A DNA stretch of 64,000 bases from Olsenella sp. An285 (GCF_002159625.1 NZ_NFIZ01000001.1:266140-330139), one strand, 5' to 3'. Positions 33,368-45,275 are shown, numbered from the stretch's first letter. A program made the numbers and translations. Notes: generated by a model from the letters alone, not told the origin.

Positions 33368-33402
33368 GCCCCGGGCGAGCCCACCCTCGTCCGGGGCTTT
33401 CT
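33368..33402 (+). terminator. Terminator between tig and clpP
   Basis: GCCCCGGGCGAG and CTCGTCCGGGGC form a stem around CCCACC, followed by TTTCT. It may be a partial terminator, since clpP follows 42 bases later. Confidence 0.65.
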
Positions 33403-33444
33403 ACAAAAAAGCCGTTCCAGAACGTCAAACGAAACGGAGCATGC

Positions 33445-34062
33445 ATGCACCAGCCCACCAACATCCCGCTCATCCCGTACGTCGTTGAGCAGACGCCGCG
33501 CGGCGAGCGCAGCTACGACATCTACTCGCGCCTGCTCAACGACCGCATCGTGTTTCTCGGCGAGGAGGTCACGCGCGACTCCGCCAATCTCGTGATCGCC
33601 CAGCTCCTCCACCTGGAGAGCCAGGACCCCGACAAGGACATCGCGCTCTACATCGACTCCCCGGGCGGCGACGTCTACGCCGGTCTGGGCATCATCGACA
33701 CGATGAACTTCATCAAGCCCGACGTCTCCACCATCTGCGTGGGCATGGCGGCCTCCATGGGCGCGGCCATCCTCGCCTGCGGCGCCAAGGGCAAGCGCCT
33801 CGCGCTTCCCAACTCGATGGTCCTCATCCACCAGCCGAGCTCCGGCGTCTCCGGCCAGCAGACGGACATCCAGATCGTCGCGGACGAGACCCGCTGGATC
33901 CGCCAGCGCCTCAACGAGATCCTCTCCGAGGCCACCGGCCAGCCCATCGAGAAGATCAACGCGGACACCGAGCGCGACAACTACATGCGCGCCGCGGAGG
34001 CCTGCGCCTACGGCCTCGTGGACAAGGTCATCACCTCCCGCACCGAGCAGACCCAGGAGTAG
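33445..34062 (+). CDS. clpP: ATP-dependent Clp protease proteolytic subunit
   Basis: A 205-residue serine peptidase. Catalytic triad S104 (GMAASMGA), H129 (LIHQP) and D178 (ERDN) are all in place, and the [14 protein letters not shown] oxyanion region is intact. It forms the two-ring chamber that degrades proteins fed by ClpX. ATG 33445 is four bases after another ATG (33441) in another frame; GGAG lies upstream. It is followed by clpX after four bases. Confidence 0.97.
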   Translation: MHQPTNIPLIPYVVEQTPRGERSYDIYSRLLNDRIVFLGEEVTRDSANLVIAQLLHLESQDPDKDIALYIDSPGGDVYAGLGIIDTMNFIKPDVSTICVGMAASMGAAILACGAKGKRLALPNSMVLIHQPSSGVSGQQTDIQIVADETRWIRQRLNEILSEATGQPIEKINADTERDNYMRAAEACAYGLVDKVITSRTEQTQE

Positions 34063-34066
34063 CCAG

Positions 34067-35383
34067 ATGCCCAACTTCGACCAGCCCGGCCCGGGCTTCT
34101 CGCCCAACGAGGTGCACTGCTCGTTCTGCGGCAAGAGCCGCAGCCAGGTGAGCAAGCTCATCGCCGGCCCCAGCGGCGTCTTCATCTGCGACGAGTGCGT
34201 GCACGCGTGCTCCGACATGATCGACGAGGCGGAGTTCGACGCCGCGGCGGACGTGACGGAGGCCCCCGGCGGCGACCTGCCCATCAAGGACCTTCCCACC
34301 CCGCACGAGATCTACGACGAGCTCTCGCAGTACGTTATGGGCCAGGAGCAGGCCAAGCGCGCAATGAGCGTGGCCGTCTACAACCACTACCGCCGCATCC
34401 TCTCCGGCAACGACGAGGTGGAGGAGGGCGCCGAGGAGGTGGAGATCGCCAAGAGCAACATCTTGCTGCTTGGCCCCACCGGTACCGGCAAGACGCTGCT
34501 CGCGCAGACGCTCGCCCGCTTCCTCGAGGTGCCGTTTGCCATCGCCGACGCCACCACCTTGACCGAGGCCGGCTACGTGGGCGAGGACGTGGAGAACATC
34601 CTGCTCAAGCTCATCACCGCCGCCGACGGCGACGTCGAGCGCGCGCAGGTGGGCATCGTCTACGTGGACGAGATCGACAAGATCGCCCGCAAGGCGGAGA
34701 ACCTCTCCATCACGCGCGACGTCTCCGGCGAGGGCGTGCAGCAGGCGCTTCTCAAGATTCTCGAGGGCACCGAGGCCAGCGTCCCGCCCCAGGGCGGCCG
34801 CAAGCACCCCCAGCAGGAGCTCATTCGCATCGACACCACCAACATCCTCTTCATCTGCGGCGGCGCCTTCGTCGGCCTGGACAAGATCGTGGCCGACCGC
34901 ATCGGCAAGAAGGGCATCGGCTTTGCCGCCGAGGTTGGCCGCAACGCCGAGAAGGACGAGGACTACCTCATGGAGCAGGTCATGCCGCAGGACCTGCACA
35001 AGTTTGGCATGATTCCCGAGTTCCTCGGCCGCATCCCCGTGATCACCGCCACGCGCGAGCTCACCGAGGACGACCTCGTGAGCATCCTCACGCAGCCCAG
35101 GAACGCCCTCGTGAAGCAGTACCGCCGTATGTTCGAGCTCGAGGGCGTGGAGCTGGAGTTCGAGGACGACGCGCTCGTGGAGATCGCCAAGCAGGCCATC
35201 TCGCGCGGCACCGGCGCCCGCGGCCTGCGCGCCATCTGCGAGGCCACGCTCCAGGACACGATGTTCGACCTGCCGAGCAACCTCGACATCACCAAGGTAG
35301 TCGTGACGGCGGAGAGCGTCGGCGGCGGAACGAGCCCCCGTCTTGTCACCAAGGCCCACGGCAAGCATCGCCTGGCGGTCTAG
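34067..35383 (+). CDS. clpX: ATP-dependent Clp protease ATP-binding subunit ClpX
   Basis: A 438-residue AAA+ unfoldase. N-terminal C4 zinc finger (C18-C21 and C41-C44), Walker A GPTGTGKT (136-143), Walker B IVYVDEID, pore loop GYVG, sensor and C-terminal AAA lid. It recognises, unfolds and feeds substrates to ClpP. It follows clpP by four bases as one operon. Confidence 0.97.
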   Translation: MPNFDQPGPGFSPNEVHCSFCGKSRSQVSKLIAGPSGVFICDECVHACSDMIDEAEFDAAADVTEAPGGDLPIKDLPTPHEIYDELSQYVMGQEQAKRAMSVAVYNHYRRILSGNDEVEEGAEEVEIAKSNILLLGPTGTGKTLLAQTLARFLEVPFAIADATTLTEAGYVGEDVENILLKLITAADGDVERAQVGIVYVDEIDKIARKAENLSITRDVSGEGVQQALLKILEGTEASVPPQGGRKHPQQELIRIDTTNILFICGGAFVGLDKIVADRIGKKGIGFAAEVGRNAEKDEDYLMEQVMPQDLHKFGMIPEFLGRIPVITATRELTEDDLVSILTQPRNALVKQYRRMFELEGVELEFEDDALVEIAKQAISRGTGARGLRAICEATLQDTMFDLPSNLDITKVVVTAESVGGGTSPRLVTKAHGKHRLAV

Positions 35384-35403
35384 GGCTCACCTCGACCGAC
35401 TTC

Positions 35404-35436
35404 GGGGCGTCGCCTCCATAGGCGGCGCCCCTTTTC
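35404..35436 (+). terminator. Rho-independent terminator of the clpX operon
   Basis: GGGGCGTCGCC and GGCGGCGCCCC form a strong stem with TTTTC after it, 20 bases after the clpX stop. Confidence 0.85.
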
Positions 35437-35470
35437 TGCAAATTGGGGACAGTCCCCAATTTGCAGAAAA
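35432..35470. repeat. REP-like palindrome, GGGGACAGTCCCC core, fused to the clpX terminator
   Basis: A 39-base perfect palindrome: TTTTCTGCAAATT arms around GGGGACAGTCCCC. Its first bases are the T tail of the clpX terminator, as if the repeat inserted exactly at the terminator end or grew from it. Confidence 0.88.
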
Positions 35471-35505
35471 CATTTATGTGAGTTGAGGGCTGTGCCAGAG
35501 GCACG

Positions 35506-36630
35506 CTACAGGTTGGCGCCGCCGAGGCCCATGTAGGTCTTGATGACGGCCTTCCTGCGCAGGGTACCGGCGGGGCAGATGGCGTCGAAGGCGGGCATGA
35601 TGCCCTTGTAGAGCGCCATCACCTGCACACGCTTGGCGAGCCCCTTCACCGAGGCGCGCGACTCCTCCAGCTGGCCGCGAATCTCGTCCAGGTAGGGCGA
35701 GCGCATGGCGTAGTGCCAGAAGAGCTCCGCGCGGTCCGCGTCCGGGTAGAGCCAGGGACGGTTGTCCGGGCCCGCAAAGTGGATGACCGCGGGGTCCGCC
35801 GCCGCCTCCTCGTACTCGGCGCGCACGTCGGCCGGGGCGTTTGCGATGATGTGGGTGCGGCGCAGGTGCTGCCAGTCCATGAGGTAGTTCCAGCGCATGT
35901 GAACGCGAACGTAGTCGCCGTTCACGACCTTGTTGAGAACGTCCTGGTCCAGCCAGCGCCACATGCGCTCGGTGGAGAGGGCGAGAAACTCCTCGGGCGT
36001 GACGGTTCTTCTCAGCTCTGCGAGGTTCATGAGCAGGACGCCAGCCTGAAAGTAGTCGTGCGGGTCGTCCATGCCGAGTTCGTCCTTGAGGTACGGTCCC
36101 ACTGTGGCATCGTATCCGTCTATCTGCCCGATGGTGTCCGCGTCCCTCGTGGCGGCGAGCTTGTAGCCCGTCACGTCAACGTCGAAGAGCTCGGCCACGT
36201 CGTCGTCAACGATGAGATCGGAGTCGAGATAGATGGCCTTGTCGACGTTGGGGAGCAGCTGCGGCGCGAGCAGGCGGAAGTAGGTCTCCGGACGAAAGTG
36301 CCCGTGGTGGGGGAGCTCGATGTCGCCGAGCGCGGCATCCACGTCAAGGAAGCCGATTCCCACGTGCGGGGAGGTGACCTGCCTCGTGAGCGTGATCATG
36401 CTCGTGGGAGAGATGTTGCGCGTGAGGACCACGATGTCGTAGCGCCGGCTGGGGCTCGCGTTGTCGATGATCGACTGCACCGCAACGGAGAGGTACGGGA
36501 CGAAGTTCTCGCTGCAGGCAAACACGATGACGACATCGTCGAGCGGGAGGTCGAGGTCGCCCGACGTCGACGCGAGCATCGTGGAGGTGACCTTGTTCCT
36601 GGCGCGTGTAGTCTTGCGAAGCGGCTTCAT
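35506..36630 (-). CDS. Family 8 glycosyltransferase
   Basis: A 374-residue GT8-type enzyme. The nucleotide-sugar binding core starts near residue 32 (VVIVFACSENFVPYLSVAVQSI). The metal-binding DxD motif is in KAIYLDSDLIVDDDV, followed by YFQAGVLLMNL, LDQDVLNKV and AVIHFAGPDNRPWLY. These are the standard motifs of bacterial GT8 (LgtC/GspA-like galactosyl or glucosyl transferases). Acts at the cytoplasmic side, probably on cell-surface glycans. No glycan genes are adjacent. ATG 36630 lacks a strong Shine-Dalgarno; an internal start is possible. Confidence 0.92.
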   Translation of the reverse strand: MKPLRKTTRARNKVTSTMLASTSGDLDLPLDDVVIVFACSENFVPYLSVAVQSIIDNASPSRRYDIVVLTRNISPTSMITLTRQVTSPHVGIGFLDVDAALGDIELPHHGHFRPETYFRLLAPQLLPNVDKAIYLDSDLIVDDDVAELFDVDVTGYKLAATRDADTIGQIDGYDATVGPYLKDELGMDDPHDYFQAGVLLMNLAELRRTVTPEEFLALSTERMWRWLDQDVLNKVVNGDYVRVHMRWNYLMDWQHLRRTHIIANAPADVRAEYEEAAADPAVIHFAGPDNRPWLYPDADRAELFWHYAMRSPYLDEIRGQLEESRASVKGLAKRVQVMALYKGIMPAFDAICPAGTLRRKAVIKTYMGLGGANL

Positions 36631-36703
36631 GGGACCTCTGTTCGTGCGCTCTCATGACCCGTCAACTCTACCATTGACGGCGCGGGCGCTCAAATGGTTG
36701 GAA

Positions 36704-36823
36704 GGCCCTTTCCTTTCCCGTCGGCGGCGCACACCCCCGTGCTCAAACAGCTTCGCCGCGCTTGGCGCGCGGCTGCAGAACTGCGCGCGGCGATGTGCGC
36801 CGCCGACGGGAAAGGAAAGGGCC
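36704..36823. repeat. Long inverted repeat with conserved inner core
   Basis: Perfect 29-base arms (36704-36732 and 36795-36823), beginning GGCCCTTTCCTTTCCCGTCG, enclose a 62-base core with ACAGCTTCG, GCGCGCGG and TGCAGAACT. Core blocks match 11456-11552 in order while the arms are unrelated. It ends two bases before the stop of the TatD-like gene. Confidence 0.88.
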
Positions 36824-36825
36824 GG

Positions 36826-37593
36826 TCAGCCCAGGAGCTCCGCCGCGTTGGCGGCAATCTCAAGGCGCACGGCTTCGGCTGGGGTGTTGCGGGCTGCGGC
36901 GATTCCTTCGATGGCGCGGGTGAGGGAGTCGAGGATGTCGTCGGCGGTGGCGGGGGAGCGCTCGCCCTTGGGGAGGTCGGTCTCCGTGAGAAGGCGCTCG
37001 ACCGGAAGGATGCGAGCGTACTCGCGGCCGCGGCGCGTCTGGAGGGAGCGCTCTCCGAGCGAGAAGCGGCAGCCCAGGTGCACCGCTCGCCAGAGCTCCT
37101 CGGAGCTGCCGGAGAACCAGTGGAGCACGCATCGGCAGCTCGTCGCGGCGCCCGTGCGCTCGAGGACGTCGAGCACGTTATTCGCGCTGCGGACGGCATG
37201 AATCGAGAGGACCTTGGGCGCGGTGGGATCGCTCGTCTGTGCGCACGCGGCGCAAATTTTCACGAGGGCGGCGAGCTGAGCGTCCCATGTCGCCTCGTGA
37301 CGCGGAGAGGCATCGAGGCCGATTTCCCCCACGAATCGCACGTTAGGGAGCAGCTCGCAAAGGGCGTCCGCGTCCTCGGGGCTCCGGACCCACCAGGGGT
37401 GGAGGCCTGCCGCAGGCATCACGTTGCTCTGAGCGGCAGAGTTCCGGCACACGCCCGGGTACTCTTCGGGAGTCACCGTGACGGCGAGCATGCCGAGCCC
37501 GCGCTTGGCGGCATCGCGAGCAACCGCGGCCGCGTTCGCGAACCATCCCAGATGAACGTGTGCGTCGAAGTACTCGATGTCTGCTGTGCCCAT
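36826..37593 (-). CDS. TatD-like metal-dependent hydrolase
   Basis: A 255-residue amidohydrolase-superfamily protein. Metal-binding residues appear in DAHVHLG (start), GEIGLD (Glu), VLSIHAVRS (His), LHWFSGS (His) and TETDLPKG (Asp), all characteristic of TatD-family DNases. The protein is more divergent than housekeeping TatD and may be a paralogue. ATG 37593 after GGGGGCGCC. Single gene; a long inverted repeat follows its stop. Confidence 0.85.
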   Translation of the reverse strand: MGTADIEYFDAHVHLGWFANAAAVARDAAKRGLGMLAVTVTPEEYPGVCRNSAAQSNVMPAAGLHPWWVRSPEDADALCELLPNVRFVGEIGLDASPRHEATWDAQLAALVKICAACAQTSDPTAPKVLSIHAVRSANNVLDVLERTGAATSCRCVLHWFSGSSEELWRAVHLGCRFSLGERSLQTRRGREYARILPVERLLTETDLPKGERSPATADDILDSLTRAIEGIAAARNTPAEAVRLEIAANAAELLG

Positions 37594-37770
37594 GGCGCCC
37601 CCCCTCAGTTGAGTATATCTTCCCCTTGCGTGCAGGGTTTCGCCCTCCGTACATCGCACGAGGGGCCAAACTGTGCAGCGCCTGCGCCGGCCAGCGCTCC
37701 CGCGGAGGCGGCACCTCTCGCGTGCTATCCTGTTGAGCTGATATGAACGCGCACCACGAGAGGACAGACC

Positions 37771-40458
<2,688 letters not shown>

Positions 40459-40473
40459 GTCATCCTGCGCCGG

Positions 40474-40549
40474 GGCGACCCCTGGTTCTTCTCCCCAGCT
40501 CACTGCGCTGCGCGCAGAAGTCGCTGGGCGAGAAGAACCAGGGGTCGCC
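40474..40549. repeat. Inverted repeat after valS
   Basis: Arms GGCGACCCCTGGTTCTTCTC and its complement continue into CCCAGC/GCTGGG and differ only by one base deletion over 27 bases. The inner part ACTGCGC-TGC-GCGCAGAAGT forms a further stem, and GCGCGCAGAA(C/G)T-like bases resemble the cores at 11456 and 36704. It lies 15 bases after the valS stop and could double as a terminator, though no T run follows. Confidence 0.85.
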
Positions 40550-40631
40550 GCATCTCTGCCCTCGCTCAGACTATTAGGTGGGGCATGGCGCCCTGGCGTA
40601 CTTTGACCTTCCCGCCCTGCCCTGCCCTTTG

Positions 40632-40772
40632 CGGGTATGTACAGTGCGCATACCGGGTATGTGCACTTCTCGACTCGTCCGTTTTTCTCGCCCGTGCCTT
40701 TGACCTGCGGGTTTGCGAGAAGGACCTCGGGACTGACTGTACATACCAGGTATGCGCACTGTACATACCCTC
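40632..40772. repeat. GGGTATGTACA repeat element, copy 3
   Basis: About 33-base arms (GGGTATGTACAGTGCGCATACC then GGTATGT, and the complement) differ at only two or three positions. The interior holds CTTTGACCTGCGGG, TTTGCGAGAAGGACC and TTTTTCTCGCCC. It is the most symmetrical of the three copies. It lies in the 428-base gap between valS and the next gene; nothing else is seen there apart from the repeat at 40474 and a weak promoter-like region near 40850. Confidence 0.88.
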
Positions 40773-40886
40773 ACGGCGGGGACGGGGGCGGGGACGCAGG
40801 GTCGAGGGGCTCCGTTTGGCGGGTTGGTGGCTTGACGCCGGACGGCGGGGGAGTATCATCTCCGCATCCTATGAGAGGGGGCTCGC

Positions 40887-41534
40887 GTGGCAGACGCGGT
40901 GCTCGAGGTGCGGGACCTCTGCTTTGGGTACGGTGACGTGCCGGTGTGGGAGGACGTGTCATTCTCGCTGGCGGCGGGGCAGGTGGCGTTTCTGACCGGT
41001 CCCAACGGCGCGGGCAAGTCCACGCTCTTCCGCTGCCTTGCGGGCTGGCTGGAGCCGGACGCGGGGGAGATTCTGGTGACCGGCGAGCCCTTCACGGGGC
41101 GCACGCGCCTGGTACCCGGGACGCTCTCCTTCGTGCCGGACGTCCCCGCCTTCTACGACGACCTCACCGCCGCGGAGCACCTGGAGCTCGTGCTCGCGGC
41201 CAACCGCGCCGAGGACGCCCGGCCGCGCGCCGATCGCCTGCTCGAGTGCTTTGGGCTTGCCGGTCAGGAGCGCCTGCCGCCCTCGGCATACTCCCGCGGC
41301 ATGCGCGAGAAGCTTGCCCTCGTGCTCGCCCTCACGCTGCGACCGCGCGTGCTGCTGCTCGACGAGCCGCACGGCCCGCTCGACCGCGAGGCCTCGCTCA
41401 CGCTCTCCCAGGAGCTCGCCGCCGCGGCGCACATGGGCACGGCGGTGCTCCTGAGCTGCCATCACGACGTTCCGGGAATCGAGCCCGACGTCTCGTTCGC
41501 GCTGCGTGACGGCGCCCTCGCGAGGGAGTCCTGA
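40887..41534 (+). CDS. ABC-2-type transporter ATPase
   Basis: A 215-residue ATPase: Walker A GPNGAGKST, signature YSRGMREKLA (degenerate, usual for ABC-2 transporters), Walker B VLLLDEP, and LSCHHD replacing the more common SSH switch. GTG start after GAGGGGG. It precedes a 500-residue membrane protein by one base between stop and start, so the two would form one exporter of unknown substrate. The ATPase is short and lacks a C-terminal extension. Confidence 0.86.
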   Translation: MADAVLEVRDLCFGYGDVPVWEDVSFSLAAGQVAFLTGPNGAGKSTLFRCLAGWLEPDAGEILVTGEPFTGRTRLVPGTLSFVPDVPAFYDDLTAAEHLELVLAANRAEDARPRADRLLECFGLAGQERLPPSAYSRGMREKLALVLALTLRPRVLLLDEPHGPLDREASLTLSQELAAAAHMGTAVLLSCHHDVPGIEPDVSFALRDGALARES

Positions 41535-41535
41535 G

Positions 41536-43038
41536 GTGGGCGGCGGGGCACGCGGCGCTGGCCTGCGTACGCTCGTCCGCCTGGAGCGGCGCCACGTGCG
41601 CGCGAACGCCCGCTTCCTGCTCTTTGCCGCCGGGACGGACATAGACGAGGAGCGGGACTTCCTCGACCGAGCCTACCAGCTCTACCTGCTAATCTTCATG
41701 GTGATTTCACTCGCGCTCTCGTTTGCGCAGGTTCTTGACCTGGCGGGGCAGCTGCGCGAAGGCCTGGGGGTCACGGTCTCCGCGCGGCTTGCGCACCTCT
41801 TGCTCGTCCTTGCGCCGACGGCGGGTCTCGTGGCGTGGGGCGTCTCCGACCTGCGCGAGACCCCGCTGCGCCTGACCGCTCCCGACATCACCTGGCTCGC
41901 GCGCGTCGTGCGTCCCGAGGAGCTCTTCGTCGTGCGGCTCCTGCGCGACCTGCCGGTCATCGCGCTGGCCTCCGCGCTCGGTGGGGCCCTGCTCGGTGAG
42001 ATTGCCTCCGACCACCTGGGTCTCTGGGCCGCCGCGTGCGCCGCCCTCATGCTGACCGCGCGGCTCTTTGCGCTCGACACCGCGCTGTCCCGCTCGGTCG
42101 CCGGGCCGCGCCGCCGCCGCGCGGCCACCGTCGTGGCTTACGTGATCGTGGCGGCCTCGGGTCTGGCGCTCCTGCTCGCAGCCGCGCCGCTCGCCGCGCT
42201 GCTGCCCCGGGCACTGTCCCTCGGCGCCTATTCCGTGGTCGTCGTCCTTCTCGCCGACCTGCTGCTTCTGGGTACGGCCGGCAACAAGTCCTGCTACGCG
42301 GACATGGCCTTCGTCATCGATGACAACGAGCTCTACGCCGCCCGCAGCTCGCTGCGCTTTCTCGCGCTCGTGGACGCCGGCGCCTACAAGGAGGCCTGCC
42401 GCCGTCGCCGCGCGCGCAGGAACCGTCGGGCGAGAAGAACCTGGCGCTTCCGGCCCGGGCGCCTGGCGCCCGTCTCCCACGCGCTCGCGTCGCTCGCGCG
42501 GCGCCCCTCGGCGCTCCTGGGGCTGCTCTCGGTGGGCGGTCTCCTGGTGCCCATGGGTGCGCTCGTCATGACGCTGCGACCCGGCGTGGGCGTGACGCTC
42601 TGCTGGCTCGTCTGCGCGTGCCTCTCCCTGCGCGAGCCGCTCGAGCTCGGGCACGTCTTCCGGGAGGACTGTCGCAACCGCCTCGTGCGCTCCCTGCTGC
42701 CGTTCGGCCTCCTTGAGCTGCTGGTGCTCGACGTGCTGCCCGCGCTCGCGGTTACGCTCGTGGCGAGCGGGGTGGTCGGCGGGTTCGCGGCGGCAGCGGT
42801 GGGGGCTGACCCGGCGCCCGTGGTCCTTCTTTGCTGCGCGCTCGACGTCCTTCTCGCCCTGTCGTGTGGGCTTGACGACCCCGCGGCACCTGTGCGGCTG
42901 GGATCCGTGCTGCTGACAGGCTTCTCGTTTGGTACCGTGGCGCTTGTTGCGGTGGGGCTCGCGTCGCTTCTGGGTTCGGCTTTCGCGCTTGCGTGCGCCG
43001 TGCTGCTCGTGGTCCTTCTCGCCCGCGCGCTGCGGTAG
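41536..43038 (+). CDS. Large membrane protein, ABC transporter permease partner
   Basis: About 500 residues with about 12 hydrophobic segments arranged in two halves separated by a basic linker (KEACRRRRARRNRRARR, about residues 293-309). The start is taken as GTG 41536, in frame and preceded by GGGAG. Not clearly assigned to a named permease family, but its position directly after the ATPase and its topology make it the membrane part of that transporter. It has no visible terminator; the IS110 element follows. Confidence 0.72.
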   Translation: MGGGARGAGLRTLVRLERRHVRANARFLLFAAGTDIDEERDFLDRAYQLYLLIFMVISLALSFAQVLDLAGQLREGLGVTVSARLAHLLLVLAPTAGLVAWGVSDLRETPLRLTAPDITWLARVVRPEELFVVRLLRDLPVIALASALGGALLGEIASDHLGLWAAACAALMLTARLFALDTALSRSVAGPRRRRAATVVAYVIVAASGLALLLAAAPLAALLPRALSLGAYSVVVVLLADLLLLGTAGNKSCYADMAFVIDDNELYAARSSLRFLALVDAGAYKEACRRRRARRNRRARRTWRFRPGRLAPVSHALASLARRPSALLGLLSVGGLLVPMGALVMTLRPGVGVTLCWLVCACLSLREPLELGHVFREDCRNRLVRSLLPFGLLELLVLDVLPALAVTLVASGVVGGFAAAAVGADPAPVVLLCCALDVLLALSCGLDDPAAPVRLGSVLLTGFSFGTVALVAVGLASLLGSAFALACAVLLVVLLARALR

Positions 43039-43191
43039 TCCTCCGCGCTGCTCTCCCCAAATGCCCTACAGGGCTGATGGCGTGGAACGGGGGGGGGGTG
43101 TCTCTATGGTTTTGTCAATCCCTCGAGGAGATTTCGGCATGCCGCGGCGCGCCCGGCGGGCGGGCGCTTTTCCAGGTGGTCCTGAGGGGTC

Positions 43192-44352
43192 CTAGGCCGC
43201 CCGGTAGGGGACCCGGTCGCGCATGATGGCGTAGATCACCTTCAGGCGCTTGCGGGCGACCGCCTTGAGCGCCTTGTTGTGCCGCATGCCGCGCCCCCGG
43301 CACTCCTCGTAGTACCTGCCGAACTCGTTCTTCGTCCCGATGGGGGAGCTGCACGAGAATATCAGCAGGTTCTTGAGGGGCTTGCTCCCGCCCCGCTTCG
43401 GCTTCGTCGACCTGGCGCTCGTGCCCGACTGGCTGTCGGCGGGCGCGATGCCGCAGTAGCTGGCGAGCTCGTCGTGGCTCCGGAACATCGTCACGTCGAC
43501 CGAGGTCACGAGCGCCGCGGCGGTCCTGGGGCCGATGCCGGGCACCGTGAGCAGGGCCTCGTAGGTCGCGTCGCCCTCGAGCAGCTCCCCGATGGCCGCG
43601 TCGAGGGCGGAGACCTCGGCGTCGCGGGCGAGGACCCGCCCCGCGAGCATGGAGGCGAGCGCCCCCTCGGCGCGGACCTCCGGGCGCGACGCCGCGGAGG
43701 CGGAGGGCGCCTCCCAGAGCGCGTCCTCCCTGCCGCCGCGCGCGCCGGCGAGCTCGCGGTAGCGCTCCACGCCCGCCGCCGCGCAGCCGTGGGCCGACCC
43801 GAGGGCGGCAAGCGCCTCGAGCTGCCAGCGCCTGGACGGGTCGAGCGCCGCCTCGAGGGCGGGGTCGGCCTCGAGGAGCACGGCCCGGAGCCGGTTGAGC
43901 GACTCGGTGCGCCCCTTCACGCAGAACGCGCGCTGGGACGAGAGCATCCTGAGCGACGCGCGCCTCTCGTCCTCCTCGGGGGCCTCGCGCAGCGTCCAGG
44001 GCATCCCGAGCGCCGTCCGCGCGATCACCTCCGCGTCCAGCTCGTCGGTCTTGCCCGTCGCCGGGAACATCTCGCGGGCCCGCTTCTCCGCCTTCCCGGG
44101 CAGGCAGGCGACGCGCATCCCCGCGCCGCGCGCCCTGGAGAGCACGAGCGCGCCGATGTTGCGCCGCTGGTCCACGACGACGAGGGCGCCGGCGCCCGCC
44201 TCGGCGAGCACGCGGTCGATCGCCGCGGGCCGGTTGTCGACTCGCTCGCTGAGGGCGGCCTCGCCGCCGGCGCCGACGCCGAAGGCCCGGTGGAACGACT
44301 TGCCGACGTCGAAGCCGACCACGGCGGTGGGCTTCTTCACGCGCCTTCCCAT
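43192..44352 (-). CDS. IS110-family transposase (DEDD recombinase)
   Basis: A 386-residue protein. RuvC-like DEDD domain at the N-terminus (D15 in VGFDVGKSF, then VVVDQRRN and TDELDAEVIA), a middle helical region, and a C-terminal Transposase_20 domain with helix-hairpin-helix VPGIGPRTAAALVTSV and the conserved Ser-containing stretch SGTSARSTKPKRGGSKPLKN. IS110 recombinases are guided by a bridge RNA encoded in the element's own non-coding end. The gene appears intact. Confidence 0.92.
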   Translation of the reverse strand: MGRRVKKPTAVVGFDVGKSFHRAFGVGAGGEAALSERVDNRPAAIDRVLAEAGAGALVVVDQRRNIGALVLSRARGAGMRVACLPGKAEKRAREMFPATGKTDELDAEVIARTALGMPWTLREAPEEDERRASLRMLSSQRAFCVKGRTESLNRLRAVLLEADPALEAALDPSRRWQLEALAALGSAHGCAAAGVERYRELAGARGGREDALWEAPSASAASRPEVRAEGALASMLAGRVLARDAEVSALDAAIGELLEGDATYEALLTVPGIGPRTAAALVTSVDVTMFRSHDELASYCGIAPADSQSGTSARSTKPKRGGSKPLKNLLIFSCSSPIGTKNEFGRYYEECRGRGMRHNKALKAVARKRLKVIYAIMRDRVPYRAA

Positions 44353-44566
44353 GGCGTATCCTCCAATCAGGTCGGCCGGCCCGACTCCGCCGCGGGGTCG
44401 ACAGCCACATTACCCGGCCGTGGCGCCGCGCGCCCGGCACTTCTCTATCAGTCGTCTCCCGCGGCTCCTCCGCCCCGGTGGCAGCACCCCCCGGACCCTC
44501 GCGGGGCAGGGAAAAGGGCCATCCGGGGCGGCAGGCCGGCGGCCCCGAGGGGCCCGGCACCATGGT
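44353..44566 (-). ncRNA. Candidate IS110 bridge RNA region
   Basis: The non-coding end upstream of the IS110 transposase has several GC-rich self-complementary segments, including GCCGGCGGCCCC...GGGGCCCGGC (44535-44558). Bridge RNAs of IS110-group elements are transcribed from this end and carry two loops that read donor and target DNA. The loops could not be assigned here, so this is a positional inference. Confidence 0.35.
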
Positions 44567-44586
44567 ATTTCCCAGATTGGGAAATG

Positions 44587-44614
44587 AAAAAAAGAGCCGC
44601 CCTCGGGACGGCTC
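44587..44614 (-). terminator. Minus-strand terminator beside the IS110 left end
   Basis: GAGCCG...CGGCTC stem (44594-44614), followed on the minus strand by TTTTTTT. Just inside it lies ATTTCCCA-GAT-TGGGAAAT (44567-44585). The terminator would block transcription entering the IS from the right. Confidence 0.7.
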
Positions 44615-44622
44615 AAACTGTA

Positions 44623-45237
44623 ATGGGCATCATGGATATGAAGACGATCGGCATGATCAGTCTCATCGTGTCCGGCGCGGCGCTCATCTTCGTCGAGGTG
44701 AAGAAGCGCACGACGTTCGCCCGCCTGGAGCATAACCTGGGCGAGCGGGATTTCGATGCGTGCTTGGCGCTGCTCGACCAGCCAATCACGAAGGCCCTGT
44801 ACTCGGAGTACAACCGCCTGTACATGAGCCTTAACGCGTACCTCGCGCTCGGCGACAACGAGAATTCCACCCGCGTGATCGAGCGGATGCTGCCCCTGCG
44901 CATGAACAAGAAGCAGGAGCTCGCCCTCGCGATCCGCGCGTTCAGCTTCTATGTCGAGGTGGAGGACAAGAAGGCGGCCCACGACATGCTCAAGCGCATA
45001 GAGGTGAGCGGCTCGGAGGCCCTGGCCAAGGGCAGTCGCGAGACGTACGACATTTTCCTGTGCGGGTCTTCGGCATGCGTGGATGAGATGGAGGGCGCTT
45101 TGAAGGGCGCCCGGCAGGCCGAGGAGCTCCGCCTGTGCCAGTTGCTGGCGATCCAGTGCGAGAACCGTGAGGACGAGGTGCGAGCCAAGGAGCACCAGGC
45201 CCGCGCGGAGAAAGTGCTCGAGGACGCCCTCAAGTAG
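44623..45237 (+). CDS. Membrane-anchored TPR-like protein, unknown function
   Basis: A 204-residue protein with one N-terminal transmembrane helix (IGMISLIVSGAALIFVEV) and an all-helical cytoplasmic domain with TPR-like character (LGERDFDACLALLDQP, LALGDNENSTRVIERML, EDKKAAHDMLKRIEV). No Shine-Dalgarno is seen before ATG 44623, and the IS110 element lies just upstream, so its promoter or 5' end may have been displaced. Not recognised as a named family. Confidence 0.65.
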   Translation: MGIMDMKTIGMISLIVSGAALIFVEVKKRTTFARLEHNLGERDFDACLALLDQPITKALYSEYNRLYMSLNAYLALGDNENSTRVIERMLPLRMNKKQELALAIRAFSFYVEVEDKKAAHDMLKRIEVSGSEALAKGSRETYDIFLCGSSACVDEMEGALKGARQAEELRLCQLLAIQCENREDEVRAKEHQARAEKVLEDALK

Positions 45238-45275
45238 GGCTTCTCGCGCTTGATACCGCTGATTCCAACGGCGTG

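Larger units (their letters stand above)
43192..44590 (-). mobile_element. IS110-family insertion sequence
   Basis: A single transposase gene with a non-coding left end of about 240 bases (44353-44590, upstream of the transposase) and a shorter right side. IS110 elements lack terminal inverted repeats, so exact ends cannot be fixed by eye. A tract of ten G (43089-43098) lies just beyond the right side. The element separates the ABC transporter genes from the lactose module. Confidence 0.7.

Noticed and set aside
40887..41534. Degenerate ABC signature (YSRGMREK) as evidence of a dead ATPase
   Set aside because: SRGM/SLGM signatures are normal for ABC-2 ATPases; Walker A and B are intact.
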